NCBI GenBank assembly: GCA_026260175.1
Contig: JAKCWW010000165.1
Span: 22,667 to 44,301 of the forward strand
From: Reticulitermes lucifugus
Lineage: Eukaryota; Arthropoda; Insecta; Blattodea; Rhinotermitidae
DNA: 21,635 bases
Direction: 5' to 3'
The position numbers were made by a program, and so were the translations under genes. Under the pieces are notes generated by a model that was not told the DNA's origin, did no database searches, and saw only the letters and a list, made by a program, of their open reading frames with translations. Below, piece after piece: positions 1-11,415 of the stretch; position 1 is the first letter of the stretch, and every line of letters begins with the position of its first letter.

Positions 1-231
1 GCAAGAAGACCACATCATGTGAAACAAATACAGTAAGCAAGAAGACCACATCATGTGAAACAAATACAGTAGGCAAGAAGACCACATCATGTGAAACAAA
101 TACAGTAGGCAAAAAGACCACATCATGTGAAACAAATACAGTAGGCAAAAAGACCACATCATATGAAACAAATACAGTAGGCAAGCAGACCACATCATAT
201 GAAACAAATGCAGTAGGCAAGAAGATCACAT
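1..231. repeat. 36-bp minisatellite, six full copies plus a partial seventh, truncated by the window start
   Basis: Units begin at 1, 37, 73, 109, 145 and 181 (GCAAGAAGACCACATCAT at the start of the unit). A seventh begins at 217 and decays after about 14 bases. Copies 1-3 are almost identical; changes accumulate to the right (G to A in copies 4 and 5, TGT to TAT in copies 5 and 6, AGA to AGC-type change in copy 6). No spacer lies between units, so it is a head-to-tail tandem array and not a CRISPR. Because 36 is a multiple of 3, each frame either stays open or stops in every copy. Frame 3 stays open from position 3 to the TAG at 243-245 and reads as repeats of KKTTSCETNTVG. Two antisense frames are also open, so an open frame by itself is weak evidence for coding. 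Confidence 0.97.
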
Positions 232-245
232 TTTTCTCGCATTAG

Positions 246-923
246 TATCTCCCTAGCCGTTAAACTTGGAAGCAGATATGTTTGGTTACATCGAACGTTC
301 TCATGAAGTGTGGCAGATTCCTCCTGGTACATCCTGTATAGACATACTTTCTATGTATCTTTTACCTCACGACCGTATCTAAGCTACGTTTAAAGGTTAC
401 TGTCAAAGGAATGCTACAAAAAACGCCAATAATATTTTCTACATTATCCATCCTCATAGATCTTTAAGACCAAAGACTTCTCTCTCTGTGGTCCAATGAC
501 TGAAATTGCGTCTTTCTAAAAGGCTCAGCTAAGCAGGAACATTCATACCTGTTGACAAATCCGATTTAGTTTGCGAGGTGTCGTGCTCGAAAAAATCCAC
601 GGCAGATAGTGTCCAAAATATAGTCCTATTTACTACTGTGTTTACTGCAGATTTGAAGGGTATATTTTGCAATTTAAAACACTTATTCCTGGACATTATT
701 TTGCCATAGCAATATATGAGAGCACTAAAGCAAAACCATTCTGTGTATGGTATGCATTCAGAGCATCAAGGACAAAGATTTATGCATAATTTTTAATATT
801 GTCAGTCCTTTTGTAACGGGGTAACCCGTGGTCCCTCACTTTGAAAGACTATCATCAGTTAAACATTTCATGTTTTATTAATTTATACCATCGTAGCAGA
901 AGCATAAGAATAAAACATTATTT
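246..923. other. No recognisable feature
   Basis: AT-rich sequence with no frame of useful length and no repeat I recognise. Confidence 0.6.
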
Positions 924-1020
924 TTTATTTACAATAAGTTTTTCCACAGGTTTCGGTCAATCGACCGTCAATGACAATGGTCGATTGATCGAAATATGTT
1001 GGAAACTCTCGTAAATAAAC
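924..1020. repeat. Small foldback (inverted repeat) with a 12-nt loop
   Basis: The inner arms 951-966 (TTTCGGTCAATCGACC) and 979-994 (GGTCGATTGATCGAAA) are reverse complements with one mismatch around the loop 967-978. Weaker pairing extends outward to about 924 and 1020, where TTTATTTAC on the left faces GTAAATAAA on the right. The right arm exits through CGAAATATGTTGGAA (990-1004). This resembles the CGAAACGTGTAGGAG exit of the larger foldback at 19309-19599. The element is probably a remnant of the same broad class of inverted-repeat transposable element, but I cannot name a family. Confidence 0.75.
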
Positions 1021-1129
1021 ACGCATATATCATTAATAAGTTTGTAGAATAATGATATAAATTACTTGTAATATACACAAACCTGGTACATGGCAAGAAA
1101 TGCGCCATCAGAACCTCAGTTACACGTGT

Positions 1130-1500
1130 CATAAAACTAAAGGCAAAGCTATCCCATTACAGGCTTGGACAGGCCCTTAGGGCTCTAGGAGGTTGAGGCT
1201 CCCAGAATCTCTATACAATCGGCACATGAAGCTGGTACGTTTGTTAGCCCTACGCACCGGCCGCCTTGAACCCCCCCCCCTCACAGGAGATACCCCTGGT
1301 ACTCATTTCTGTTACAGGCTGAGTCGACCCGCGGGCCATAGTGCGGCCGGAACATAAAACTACAGAGATCGGAGAAATGTTTCGACCTAAAAAGAACAAG
1401 CACAGCAAAATCCCATTATACAGCGGAATCGGATATATTCCTGGTAAGATACTGCACCCCCCCCCCGCCCAAAACAGAAATGAGATACATATTGTTTTCA
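1130..1500. repeat. GC-rich old interspersed repeat with two C10 tracts (candidate)
   Basis: A block clearly richer in G+C than its surroundings. Phrases such as GGCAAAGCTATCCCATTACA, TTAGCCCTACGCACCGGCCG and CTGGTACTCATTTCTGTTAC followed by GGCTGAGTCGACC look to me like a SINE-type repeat common in insect genomes, seen here in diverged form. That identification is from memory only. Runs of ten C occur at 1271-1280 and 1457-1466. The minus-strand frame 1250-1501 (83 codons) is created by reading G10 tracts and ordinary repeat sequence; I do not regard it as a gene. Confidence 0.45.
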
Positions 1501-4500
1501 CTTAGAAGGCGGATGTTAAAGCTGTCTCAATATTCTCGCGTTATGGCGACGATGTAGTGCATGTCACAAATTTAGGATACCACAGAACGAGACAATTCGT
1601 GACTTTGCCTACATGACATAAACTACTGCTGGAATAATACAAGTTGCGAAACTGTAACGGGTTGGGTATGTAGCGGGGGTGGAAGAGGAAAGTAAAATAC
1701 ACAAGAAGTTAACGCAGGAAATCAGTTGATAAGTGGCTGCTGGGAAAAGAGTGCAGAAAGAAGAGGTAGGTTAAGAAATGAGGCTTTTGTTTCTTAGGCC
1801 GAAGAATATGAATATTACGGCATTCTGAGGCGTGAAACAGTTCGTTTAAAAATATTATTTTTATTAATCTGTGTCTCGCAGTTCAAACGCGACTTTACGA
1901 ATATGTACGTGGTGTACTTGGCATAGGTAGCCTTCTATTTCCAGCAATAGACGCTACTTCTGGACAACGGGCTCCCCAGAAAAAGGATCCTTCAACCCCC
2001 CCCCTCCTTCCTATTCGATGGTTTAGTTTAAAGAAAACCTAGGCGAAGTATACTTCCAAAAGGCTCCTCAGGTTTATTGCATAAACTGTATCATCGTCAG
2101 AGTCCTTTTAGGGTCGACTCTGATATTAGTCATTTCGAACCTTTCGGCACTACTACCAGAGAATGGATTAGTATATAAATTATTCCATTTGTACTGCATT
2201 TACTAAGAGAATGAATTGATCCACGGCTGAGTGATGACAGAAACACTGCGGCAGAGTCGGCTTTCATTACAGTAGTTAGGAAAGCAAGAAACTGGGTGAT
2301 TAATGATCGGTAACCATGCCGACAGGTAGCAGGCTTCAGTGATCAGACTGTGAAGAGATAATACAATAAGTTATAATTGAACGGCTCCATTGTATTGCGA
2401 TAACTAGAGCAACAACACTCCTTCTGAGATAATTCCAGGGGTACGATCAAGGATGCTGGCCTCATATGACTTGTCACATTCCATTCCTCCCATACTGGTA
2501 CCGGGTTCTATAAAAAGTACATTGTCCTTCACTGGTGATATTTGTTTCAGTGGAGCCTAAACCTGATGCGCTGCTACTAATTCTCAGCACTCACAGTTTT
2601 TCTTGAAAATCTACTAGTCGCTCAGCTAGGCAAGAAATCTTTCGCCTTTTAAGAAAACCGAAGTTTGTTTTTACGGTTTACACAGCATCCACCTACGCCT
2701 AATTTCTGCAACTGATCCCTTCCCTTCTGACTTTTTGGACCAAAATTATGTACGCATTTCTCACATTTCCCATCTGTTTTGCAGGTCCGCCTATGTCAAC
2801 CCTCTTGATTCTATTATTCTAAAAATACATGATAAAGCTCATAAATTGCGAGCTCCTCATTATGAAACGTCCTAGCCTCCCTTTATTGCCCCCTCTTAAT
2901 TCCAAACATTCTCCTAGATACTCTTTTCTCAGACACCCTTAATGTATGATCCTCCAAGACCACGTTTCACCCCACACAAAAGAAGAGGATATGCCGCTGC
3001 AAATTAAGTATTTCCCTATGAAACTTCTCCAGAAGCTCTTCAGGGCATAGCAGTACCACAAAAACAACTTTCAGTTATGAAACTCGAAAGAATACTCAGA
3101 TAAAAGTTTTGAAAAGAATGACAGTATCAGTCAGTTGCTTACGTAACAGTGCTCCACATATGCTTCCAAACATTCAATGCACAGCAGTACTGCGGGAAGT
3201 CTGCAGCAGGAAACTTTGTTGTCCAAACATGTATACAATAATTGTCTTTAATGCAGTTTCAGAGTTCGTTAGATTTGTCAAACACAAAACCAAGACATGA
3301 GACACCACTATGTTTGTAATTGTCAATATAAAATATTTCATCTAAATATTGAAGGTATTTTTATGATTTATCGCCATAAAATATTCGCGTGTTTCCTTGG
3401 ATTCGAAAGCTATATAGAGATTTGGCTCGCTTGCTGTTTTGTTTTACATACAACAAAATATTACTTCATTAACATTTGTATATTTTACAAAGAAATAAAT
3501 TCACACAAAACATCAGGAAATGCATCCGATAGCACTACTGTCGCTCTCACTTTGGGAGTTCCCGTGATCGTCATGTTGGTATTATTAATGGTACAAGACG
3601 AGAAACAACAACGGTTGGCTAGCCTGTAACTGCATGACGTTTATACCATGCTTCATAAATGTCCAGCACCTGTTAAAACTATCAGGGTAGAATATCAGAA
3701 GTTCAACCTTATCTTATAAAATAGAAATATAAGCTAAAAGCTATAATATATAATCCCATAAAGTGCAGTTAATAATTAAGGCGCAAGGAGGAGCAGGATA
3801 CCGGTAGTGCGTACCATCGTTATAGTGTACATACATACGCCTTTTAAGTGCCTCACACACATTCGCATAAAAGACGTTTGATCTGATCTTGCCACACATC
3901 AGTTACTTTTCACAAGACACCCAGGAAACCACTTGATGCCATTCCCCACGTCCATACAGCCCAGCATGACTTTTATCAGGGCGCATACTTTCACATCACA
4001 AAGCAGACAAAGTGACACTACGTGGAAGACGGGTATCGTCAATAATTCAGAGATGCTGACTGCATTGAACACAACACAATAACAAGCAATATTGAAAATA
4101 CGAAGGGACCTTGTTCTCTCAGACGGACTCCCATACAGCTGATTCACATACTATTGGATGAGAAGATAAGAGATATGGAACTGACAGGTAACCAAACCTG
4201 AATGTATAAAAGTAAGGAGAAGTCTGCCCTGAATTCATATACTACCTCATGACGGCTTATATGGAGTGTGGAAGTAAATTCTCACTGTTTCTAGACCTTG
4301 GGATTACGTAGAGATATGTGGTTAGTGTCACGCTACACTTGTGTTAACCATACTGGAATGAGCCGATACTCAAAGGAGGATGCATGCTTCTACACGGTGG
4401 CGAACATCGAAGTTGTACCCCCTACCAAGAACCAAATTTCCTTACACTACTAACTTGCATATTACAAATCTATTAACTTTTTAAATGCACGATATTTTAA

Positions 4501-4764
4501 ATGTTCAGGTCTTCTAGAAAGTTATGCCATGTCGAGCCTCGAGAGGGAGGCACTAATTCCTCCGAAACGTTGATAAACGATTACCAGTAAACACGGCGTA
4601 ACATACCGGAAGACTTCAATCTTCATCAACACTGCTCTAGGAACCTAACATCATGCCTGATATTTTAAGTGGTAACGTTATTAATACTAAACTTTCATTG
4701 GCATAATACCTACAGATTTACTTTTCAAATTGCAAAGAAATTTTCACTGACTCATTAAAGCCAT
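1501..4764. other. No gene recognised; scattered short ORFs, one C9 tract, one small hairpin
   Basis: Frames of 63, 110 and 82 codons occur at 3109-3300 (+), 3297-3629 (+) and 3899-4147 (-). None shows a recognisable domain, signal peptide or codon pattern, and such lengths are expected by chance in this much AT-rich DNA. A C9 run lies at 1996-2004. A perfect 8-bp inverted repeat, TCAGAGTC at 2097-2104 and GACTCTGA at 2116-2123, flanks an 11-nt loop. Confidence 0.55.
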
Positions 4765-4965
4765 ACTGAAAGTCGCAGAAGAATGGTTGTTGGGACTGCT
4801 GGTTTATATTAGTGGGGTCTTGGTTCAATTCTCGGCCCTGTGCCAAAATTTCCAAGGGATTTAGTGATTTCTTTTACTCATTCCAGATGAAATCCATGGC
4901 AGTAATTCAAAATGCATTACGATTGCTTTAAAATTCCCTTGATCATTGAACGCAAGTTTCCTTTC
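4765..4965 (+). mobile_element. Possible tRNA-derived SINE fragment
   Basis: GGTTCAATTCTCGG at 4822-4835 is close to the pol III B-box / T-arm consensus GGTTCRANNCC. A possible diverged A-box-like stretch, AGTCGCAGAAGAATGG, lies about 50 bases upstream at 4771-4786. The downstream body (CCAAAATTTCCAAGGG, then ATTTAGTGATTTCTTTTACTC and GATGAAATCCATGGCAG) reads like the body of a SINE and not like a folded tRNA; no tRNA cloverleaf can be drawn. No tail or target-site duplication was found, so the ends are approximate. Confidence 0.4.
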
Positions 4966-5553
4966 AACGTTACATGGTACATGCGTTTGCGAAGACGTCG
5001 TTAAATACGTCAGGAATAAGTTTAGTTTCATCATGAAAGGGTACCCGCGTGTTTGGGAGCTGTCTTATTGTAACAGCATGTCCAGCGTCTAACTCTGGAA
5101 ACACAGCACGTAGTAATTCCAGGTAAGCTTTATAAAAAGTCCTGTGTATTTCGTGCTCTTGCGTAGGCCTGTGTACTGTCGTATTTATTTCGTAACTGGG
5201 CCATCACGATTCGTATTCATGTTTGCGAGTAATGAAGTATTGTGCTTTTCTACTCATTCGTCTCTGATCGGGTGAATACAAAAAGAGACAGATAGCTGAT
5301 CTACTACGTTGGAATCCACACTGACACTCAGCAGTAATTTCATGTAAGCACGAGCTATGTTGCCTGTATTTTGTTGGACATATTTATACCTTTCACATAA
5401 TACCGTATTTTACAGTAGGTTTATCAATGATGTTACAGTGTACTGTGTAATGGCCACGCAGGACAATAAGTCTGCAATGTACTGTGGAATGTACACACAA
5501 CAATCCTGGAGAAGCCAGGCCTAAAGATGAGGCCAATTGCCTGAAACTTCCCT
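4966..5553. other. No recognisable feature
   Basis: AT-rich. The minus-strand frame at 5393-5689 (98 codons) has no recognisable domain and overlaps the short motif at 5554-5586; I do not treat it as a gene. Confidence 0.5.
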
Positions 5554-5586
5554 CATGAAGGAAAAATAATTTGCCGAAACATGTAG
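5554..5586 (+). repeat. Isolated copy of the GCCGAAACATGTAG repeat-end motif
   Basis: CATGAAG (5554-5560) is followed by GCCGAAACATGTAG (5573-5586). The second part matches the arm ends of the foldback at 19309-19599 (GCCGAAACGTGTAG) at 13 of 14 positions. Sequence around it is otherwise unassigned, so this is probably a fragment of an old element of that class. Confidence 0.45.
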
Positions 5587-5889
5587 CGAAGATGGGTGAA
5601 TATTCTAAGGAAAGGCAGGGATTAGAGACGTACGGGACTGACAAAATCAAAATACCAGCATAAGTTTCAGGTTCTTTAGTATTTAACAAAATTATATTAG
5701 TTGTTAGAAGTATTGGACTTCGAATGACGCATGAGAATGTTTTTATTTTGGCACACGGTGAGCCTGAAATGGGGAGTGAATGGGCCGGCCTATTTTAAAA
5801 GGGATACTTGTGTCTCCCTAAAGGACCAATCGTGTAAATTAAAAGTTGCTAATTTAAATTAAGAGGAATTAAAATCTCAAGGAGCAAGG

Positions 5890-6335
5890 AAGATGGCCAA
5901 TTCAATACAAAAGAAGGCGACAGGACACAGACCCGGGTCCGGTACAATAGGAAATGGGAGCAACCAAGAAGAAAACACATTCCTTGCCAAATTTGGAGTT
6001 CCAACAGCGGTGTTGCTGAAGATTCAAGTGTTCAGGGACGACATGATGTGTCAGGTGGTAAATACCAGTCAATACGGCGTAAGAACCCAAAATACTTGGA
6101 TCTTAAAGGACCACAAGGTATCATCAGTGGAAAGATAAAAAACAGTGATAAAAGACGGCCCTTTGTAACTCCAGAGTTTATGGGAATTGGGGACAAGAAG
6201 GGCCAACAAAAATGTTACAAGTCACAAGACCACAACCTGAATAATCATCATCGTGAAAACCTGATAATGTATATAAGAAGAAACACTGTCAAAGTACATA
6301 CGCACATTTTACCTTCGAAATTTACACTGGCATAA
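5890..6335 (+). repeat. Degraded interspersed repeat with overlapping open frames (candidate)
   Basis: Two overlapping plus-strand frames occur: 5893-6138 (81 codons) and 6048-6335 (95 codons). In the first, residues FGVPTAVLLKIQVFRDD are followed by QYGVRTQNTWILKDHK. In the second, YLDLKGPQG occurs. Together they resemble, in shifted frames, a translated fragment often seen in insect repeat DNA (LLKIQVFWD... then ...YCLHLQG). That resemblance is recalled, not searched. The switch between frames suggests a decayed copy with a frameshift and not a host gene. Position 5893 is simply the first ATG. Confidence 0.4.
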
Positions 6336-9300
6336 AAAATTTAATCGACAGGAAAACAATTACTAGAGACACATCAAGATGAATGACTTCATGTCTACAC
6401 TTTCTTGTCTAGCACAGCAGTGAATAAGAACAATAACATCGAGAGGGACCTTGAAATTTCTTTACCTACCCATGTTTATGATCTATCATCAAAGTCTTCA
6501 AAGGTATGTACATCATAAAAACGTACAAACACACCAAGAAAGAGAGACTACGTAACGATAATTCATATATAAGTCTACAGAGGAAGAGTGAACAAATATA
6601 AACCCAGTCCTAGATGGGATGGATGATAAGTACCCTTGAAGAAATGTATCTATTGTTATTCCTAATAGTGTGACGGGGGACACGCGTGTGCACAGAGGGG
6701 GAGTTGAAAATGCTGCAAGTAATGGCCAAAACTTAATAACTTACTTACGCATACATATACAGTGAACAGTCCTTGCAGTACCCACATGCCTCCGAGCACA
6801 TATCGAAATATCAATGAACACACCCACTAACAAGGAATAGTGTTGTATGTCATCACAAGCACACCCATAGTAATTTACCTCAATGTCACAGAACACACCC
6901 AAGGAAGAAATTATCTTCCAATCATAAAACAGGAACGGCAGAGGCTTATTTTTGTCAAGTTCATTGCTCTTGCAAAATAACACAAGTATTCAGAACGTTC
7001 ATATGAAAGAATATAATCTTCTAATAAGAAACAATTATTAAATAATTTGTCAATTTTTCTACAGCTTTACAGAGATATTTTCGTCATCTTAATGTTACAG
7101 GCGCTAATGTCAAAAAGATGATAGGTTGTAATAATGTCGTCTTTGTTCAATCACCCTCTAAAACCTCCAGCAATAAATTGTAGTTAGTGGGGATGCTGGC
7201 AGTAAAAACGGCTGATACGAAACAATAATGTCCTTGTTTGAGAACAGCATGACGTCACGCAGTAGAAATGATACTGTCACTGTGGCGTTAACATGTAGAC
7301 TGTTCACAGTTCCTTACTCCGAATTAAAACTTTAAAGTTATTGCACACAGGGAGAGAAGGTATATTTGAAAGACGCTCCAGAACTATTTCAACGGTGATA
7401 AATTTAATTTTGAGGTCACTGAAGGATTTTGAGTCCGGATAATCAAAATACCAAATTAAAATGATTGACCGATCTGTAGCACTGTTAAAACCGCCGTTAG
7501 GAAGGTACAAGAGAATCAGGATGGGTTGAAAATGCATAGGACAGGCCGACTTCTGATCTATGCTCATGACATCAGAAACGGCTGAACACGCCAACACTGA
7601 ATTCAACAGTCCAGTCTAACTCATGCATCTGCCGAACTCACACATTTGTGATTATACACACGGTGCCAAAGTCGAAAGACATTATGTACTTTACCACTGA
7701 AGAGGATAGCGCAGCACTGAAGGCACGGGAGTTGATAAAGTGATAATTACCTGCAAAGAAACAAGACCATGTAGTATTAACACACTATATAATGAACCCT
7801 AAATTATAAATAAGACAGTATCATTTAAGTACAATAATATATAGAGGATAGTTCTTAAACACCACCAAAAACCACGTCGTTGTCCTCTTCATCATCGTAA
7901 ACATAAACACCATTTATTTTATTGCTACTTACGTGAGTCCATGACAAAATGTGATTCTAAATAGGTCACATTACTTTTACATTCACTTCGCATCCTGGAT
8001 CTTCAAACAAGCCCCGACGCTATGCAGTCTGGTACTAACACAGTCGGAAAATAATCTAAGAATCTAAGCGCCCATTTCCGAGAAGTTTCAAAACCATAAT
8101 TTTCTGAGCATTCCCAGCAGTATCTATTCCAACTATACACCCAGATTCTTGTATTTTACTACCTTAACAATAACAATAATCTATACAAATAACCAGCTTC
8201 CCAAACATAAAATGTCCTAAACTGCTCAATTACTTCATTCTTTTTAGATCCAAATATTATTTTAGTACGTCGTTCCAGAGACTGGAAGAAAAGAGGTACA
8301 AGTGAAAAGATTATACTAAAATGAGTCCCAAATAAATCTAGTATGAGTACCTGAAATGGATTGAACTGGCAAAAGATAATATTCCTAGCGAGCTTTATGA
8401 AAAATTAGGGAATTTCTTAACCTGGTGAGTGACAATCAGTTTGTCACGGAGAAATATGCCATATCGTGTTAGCTGTTCTCCCGCGAAATTCTTGTCACAA
8501 TTCTTAAAAATTATTTAACTGTTTTTCGTGCTAAAATTATTTTTAAAGTCCTCAACCTGCCGTCAGGAACAACATTTTACGTGGTGGCACAAAAAAAGAA
8601 ACTTGTTCTCTAGGCAGTACACTATTAGGCCCATTACGCCCAGAGTTTAATCCCCTGTGAGCAGTATGAAGCTAGTAAAACGTGACCGTACGAGTTTGTC
8701 ACACGGACTAAGGCTTCGGAAATCGTCGGCAGTTTGCAGTGTGATCAGTATTGTTCGAACAACTTAGTATAATCACAGAAGTGGCTCGAGTCATGAATGC
8801 GACTGAAGGAGACCAAGCTCACCGAGTCACTGACAAACTCAAGGCAATGTTGCTGTCTTTGTACCAGACAGTGAAAAGAAAACAGAAGCTCTGCTGAAAG
8901 GGAGACACAATTTATAACTCCTACCGTAGAAGGAAGCATAATATTAAAATGGACTTTAAATAAAACAAAACAATCAGGTGAAAAATAATTACTTAAAACT
9001 CAAAAAATAAGTTTCGCGCCTCAGATATCTAGGATGTGACATCTCTTACGAAACAGACGACGGCGTAAATATCAAACACATCAATTTCAAGCAATATGAG
9101 GGATGATATACAGAACACTAAACAGGACTGCAAGAAGAGAAACAGTTAAACCGTGAAAAGCAATGTCAGTTCCCCAGTTTTATGTTGCAATAAACCTTGG
9201 AGTAACGAACAAGTCTGGCAAACTTCAGGTAGCGGAAATGAAATTTTAAGAAATATGAAAAGTATATGGCTCATGAAACAGCAATTTGTTGTAGCCCACA

Positions 9301-10580
9301 CAATTTGTCAAACTGAGATTCCCGCATTACTAGACAGTTTCGGTTACAAAAACACCTTCTGTCAAAATGTGTCGACAAAAAATTATTTTTCCTTATATTT
9401 TCGTAAAAACATAAGAAGCTTAAGTGTTGTCTATTAAGGATCTGTCAAGTTTTTTCTGTCTCCTGTAAAATCGTTTATCGGTGGGTTACGACAAATTGTT
9501 GTTTCATGAGCGATATACTAAATTAATAAAATTAAAACTGAAAACAACGGGATAACGTAACTATTGCTTTAGTAATAACAATAAAATAGATGGTTAACTT
9601 ATCTTAATACTCGTATAATGCAGAATGACGTAGTCCCGAGGTTTGCATTTAATTAAAGTGTTTATATTTAGTATCTTCCCTATCACGTCAGCTGTCACGG
9701 CAGCTTTACCGCATTCCAAAGAATGCATTTGCCGTGCATATAGTCCGTTTTCGGCGTGCTGTTCGATATATCTTAACTCACTGACGAGTCTCGAAGTGCC
9801 TACCTCCAACATCTAAGCAGGCCTCACACATTCTGAAAGTATTTCTCGACACACAACGAAGCGATTGTCTTCGAAGATCAACGGTTTACTTCGAAAATTG
9901 TTTTAAATTTCTACAAAAAAAAGTGGATTGCCCTACTTTTACCCTCGTGCTATTAATTCCCCGAATAATGGTACAGGGAGTAAATCAACGCCATTGTCAA
10001 AATTTGTTTCTTCCAAAGACACGGTACGTATGATTTCCGCGCCCTCACTGAAATTTAAGGTCACGTAAAGGAAACTTCACGAACTGTATGCGGTTTTCAT
10101 TAACACCAAGAGTTGTTGTTTGCGTGCCTGCTTAGTGCAAAGCAGCGTTCATCTGAGAAAACACAAGGTTTGTACTTTTTTTTTTTGCTCAGCTCCAAAC
10201 ATATTGCTCTATATTCTTCCACAATTCAGTATATTTTTCTGTTACATGACACTGTTGACGAGGGGTATTTATTACAAGACTTCAGCGACATTTTTACCAT
10301 GATACATATATATGATACAAATTGTTCCAAAAATAACTCTCTTTGACCAAAACAATACATTTCTTACACGCACTATGACCTTCTCTCCATGAATCACAGC
10401 ACGACGGAGCATTTGTACCGTATTTCAGCGCAAATAAAGCGGCGTTACATTCGTCCGACTCGCCTTGCCTAAGACAGATCCTATTTCCATATGTTCGGGA
10501 AAACGATAAGTGATGAACTTGGTAGAGTATAAAATGACATAAAGATGTGGGTAGTCAAGCTAACAGATGACGACTATGAA
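6336..10580. other. No gene or repeat firmly recognised
   Basis: About 4.2 kb of AT-rich sequence. Minus-strand frames at 6741-6983, 7304-7606, 8745-8939 and 9594-9812 and plus-strand frames at 9153-9437 and 10113-10346 are 60-100 codons long, with no domain I recognise. The 72-codon minus frame at 9594-9812 (containing ECGKAAVTADVIGKILN) sits in slightly GC-richer sequence and could be a repeat fragment, but I cannot name it. Confidence 0.5.
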
Positions 10581-10855
10581 CTTGGGAGTGGCGCGAGTGT
10601 AAGCTTTGAGGAGGCGGAGGCCCGGGTTCGATCCCGTGTCAGTCTATGTTGGATTTGTGGTGGACAAAGTGGCACTGGGACAGATTTTTCCCCGGGTACT
10701 TCGGCTTTCCCCTGTCAATTTCATTCCACTGGTGCTCCATTACAAGCAAAAGAAACTAATCATCTTCATCACAGGGTTGCACAATAACCCTCAAAGCTGC
10801 GGTGCGTCCGTAGCATCGCAAAAAACCCTTGAGGAGCATAAGAAGAAGAAGATTT
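10581..10855 (+). mobile_element. tRNA-derived SINE with A box, B box and (AAG)n tail
   Basis: The 5' part is tRNA-like: an A-box-like TGGCGCGAGTG at 10589-10599 and a perfect B box GGTTCGATCCC at 10625-10635, about 36 bases apart, as in a pol III internal promoter. The roughly 190-bp body (GATTTTTCCCCGGGTACTTC at 10683-10702, then CATTCCACTGGTGCTCCAT) is not tRNA-like. The unit ends in GCATAAGAAGAAGAAG, a simple AAG tail at about 10838-10853. A pol III head, an unrelated body and a simple-repeat tail are the defining layout of a SINE. SINEs code for nothing and depend on a partner LINE to move. The two frames of 77-91 codons across it (10545-10787 and 10606-10881) are incidental. I could not find a target-site duplication, so the 5' end is approximate. 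Confidence 0.85.
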
Positions 10856-11001
10856 TAAACAACTACACTGTGACGGCATAGACTGGCTTAAAGGATTCAA
10901 AATAGAGTACAGTAGTTGGATCTTATGAAACTTAGTTTGCCAGTTCTTGGGGAAAGAAACTGTGCGATTCTTAGTTCTCGGCATGAGGACCCTCACTATA
11001 G

Positions 11002-11062
11002 GGTTGGTTGCTTGCTTGATTGGTTGGTTGCTTGGTTGGTTGGTTGGTTGCTTGGTAGGTTA
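11002..11062. repeat. (TTGG/TTGC)n low-complexity tract
   Basis: Imperfect tetranucleotide repeat of GGTT with interspersed GCTT units, ending before TTAATTATTT. Confidence 0.93.
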
Positions 11063-11212
11063 ATTATTTTTAATTGTAGATGCCGGTATTTCTTCAGATT
11101 GAGTCCCTTGGCAGCGCGGATTCAAATGAGCCTACTGTATCCACGCTTATTGGTGGGTGAGTATGGGGAATTGGTGGGGAAGACCGAAATTCTCGCAGAA
11201 AACCTACACAGT

Positions 11213-11415
11213 ACCACTTCACTCAGTCAGTTAGGGAGACGCGTAGTGAGTCAGTTGTTGAGTCACTTAGCTAATCAGTCAGCCCCACTTAGCCAGTCAG
11301 CCCCACTTAGGCAGTCAGCCAGCCACTTAGTGTGTTTGTTCGTTTGTCAGTGAGTCTGTCTCTCTGTCTGTGAGTCAGGTATGTATGTAGGTTGGTAGGA
11401 TGGGAGGGAGGGAGT
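11213..11415. repeat. CAGT/CTGT low-complexity region with an 18-bp tandem repeat
   Basis: Cryptically simple sequence built from CAGT, GTCA, CTGT and GGGA words. Within it, CAGTCAGCCCCACTTAGC (11276-11293) is followed directly by an 18-bp copy at 11294-11311 and a 19-bp diverged copy at 11312-11330. The longest frame in the window (10916-11353, 145 codons, ending QSAPLSQSAPLRQSASHL) is made by these repeats and by the GGTT tract upstream. I do not consider it a protein gene. Confidence 0.88.

Noticed and set aside
1..231. CRISPR-like array of 36-bp repeats
   Set aside because: Units abut with no unique spacers, and the rest of the window looks like animal nuclear DNA. It is a minisatellite.
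5893..6335. A two-exon or frameshifted host gene from the overlapping 81- and 95-codon frames
   Set aside because: The peptide resembles recurring repeat fragments and not a conserved protein, and no splice signals connect the frames.
10589..10661. A functional tRNA gene at the A/B-box pair
   Set aside because: No acceptor stem or anticodon arm can be paired around the boxes, and the sequence runs into a SINE body with an AAG tail.
10916..11353. 145-codon ORF, the longest in the window
   Set aside because: It runs through GGTT and CAGT simple repeats, which keep frames open; no domain is visible and the N-terminal part is unremarkable.
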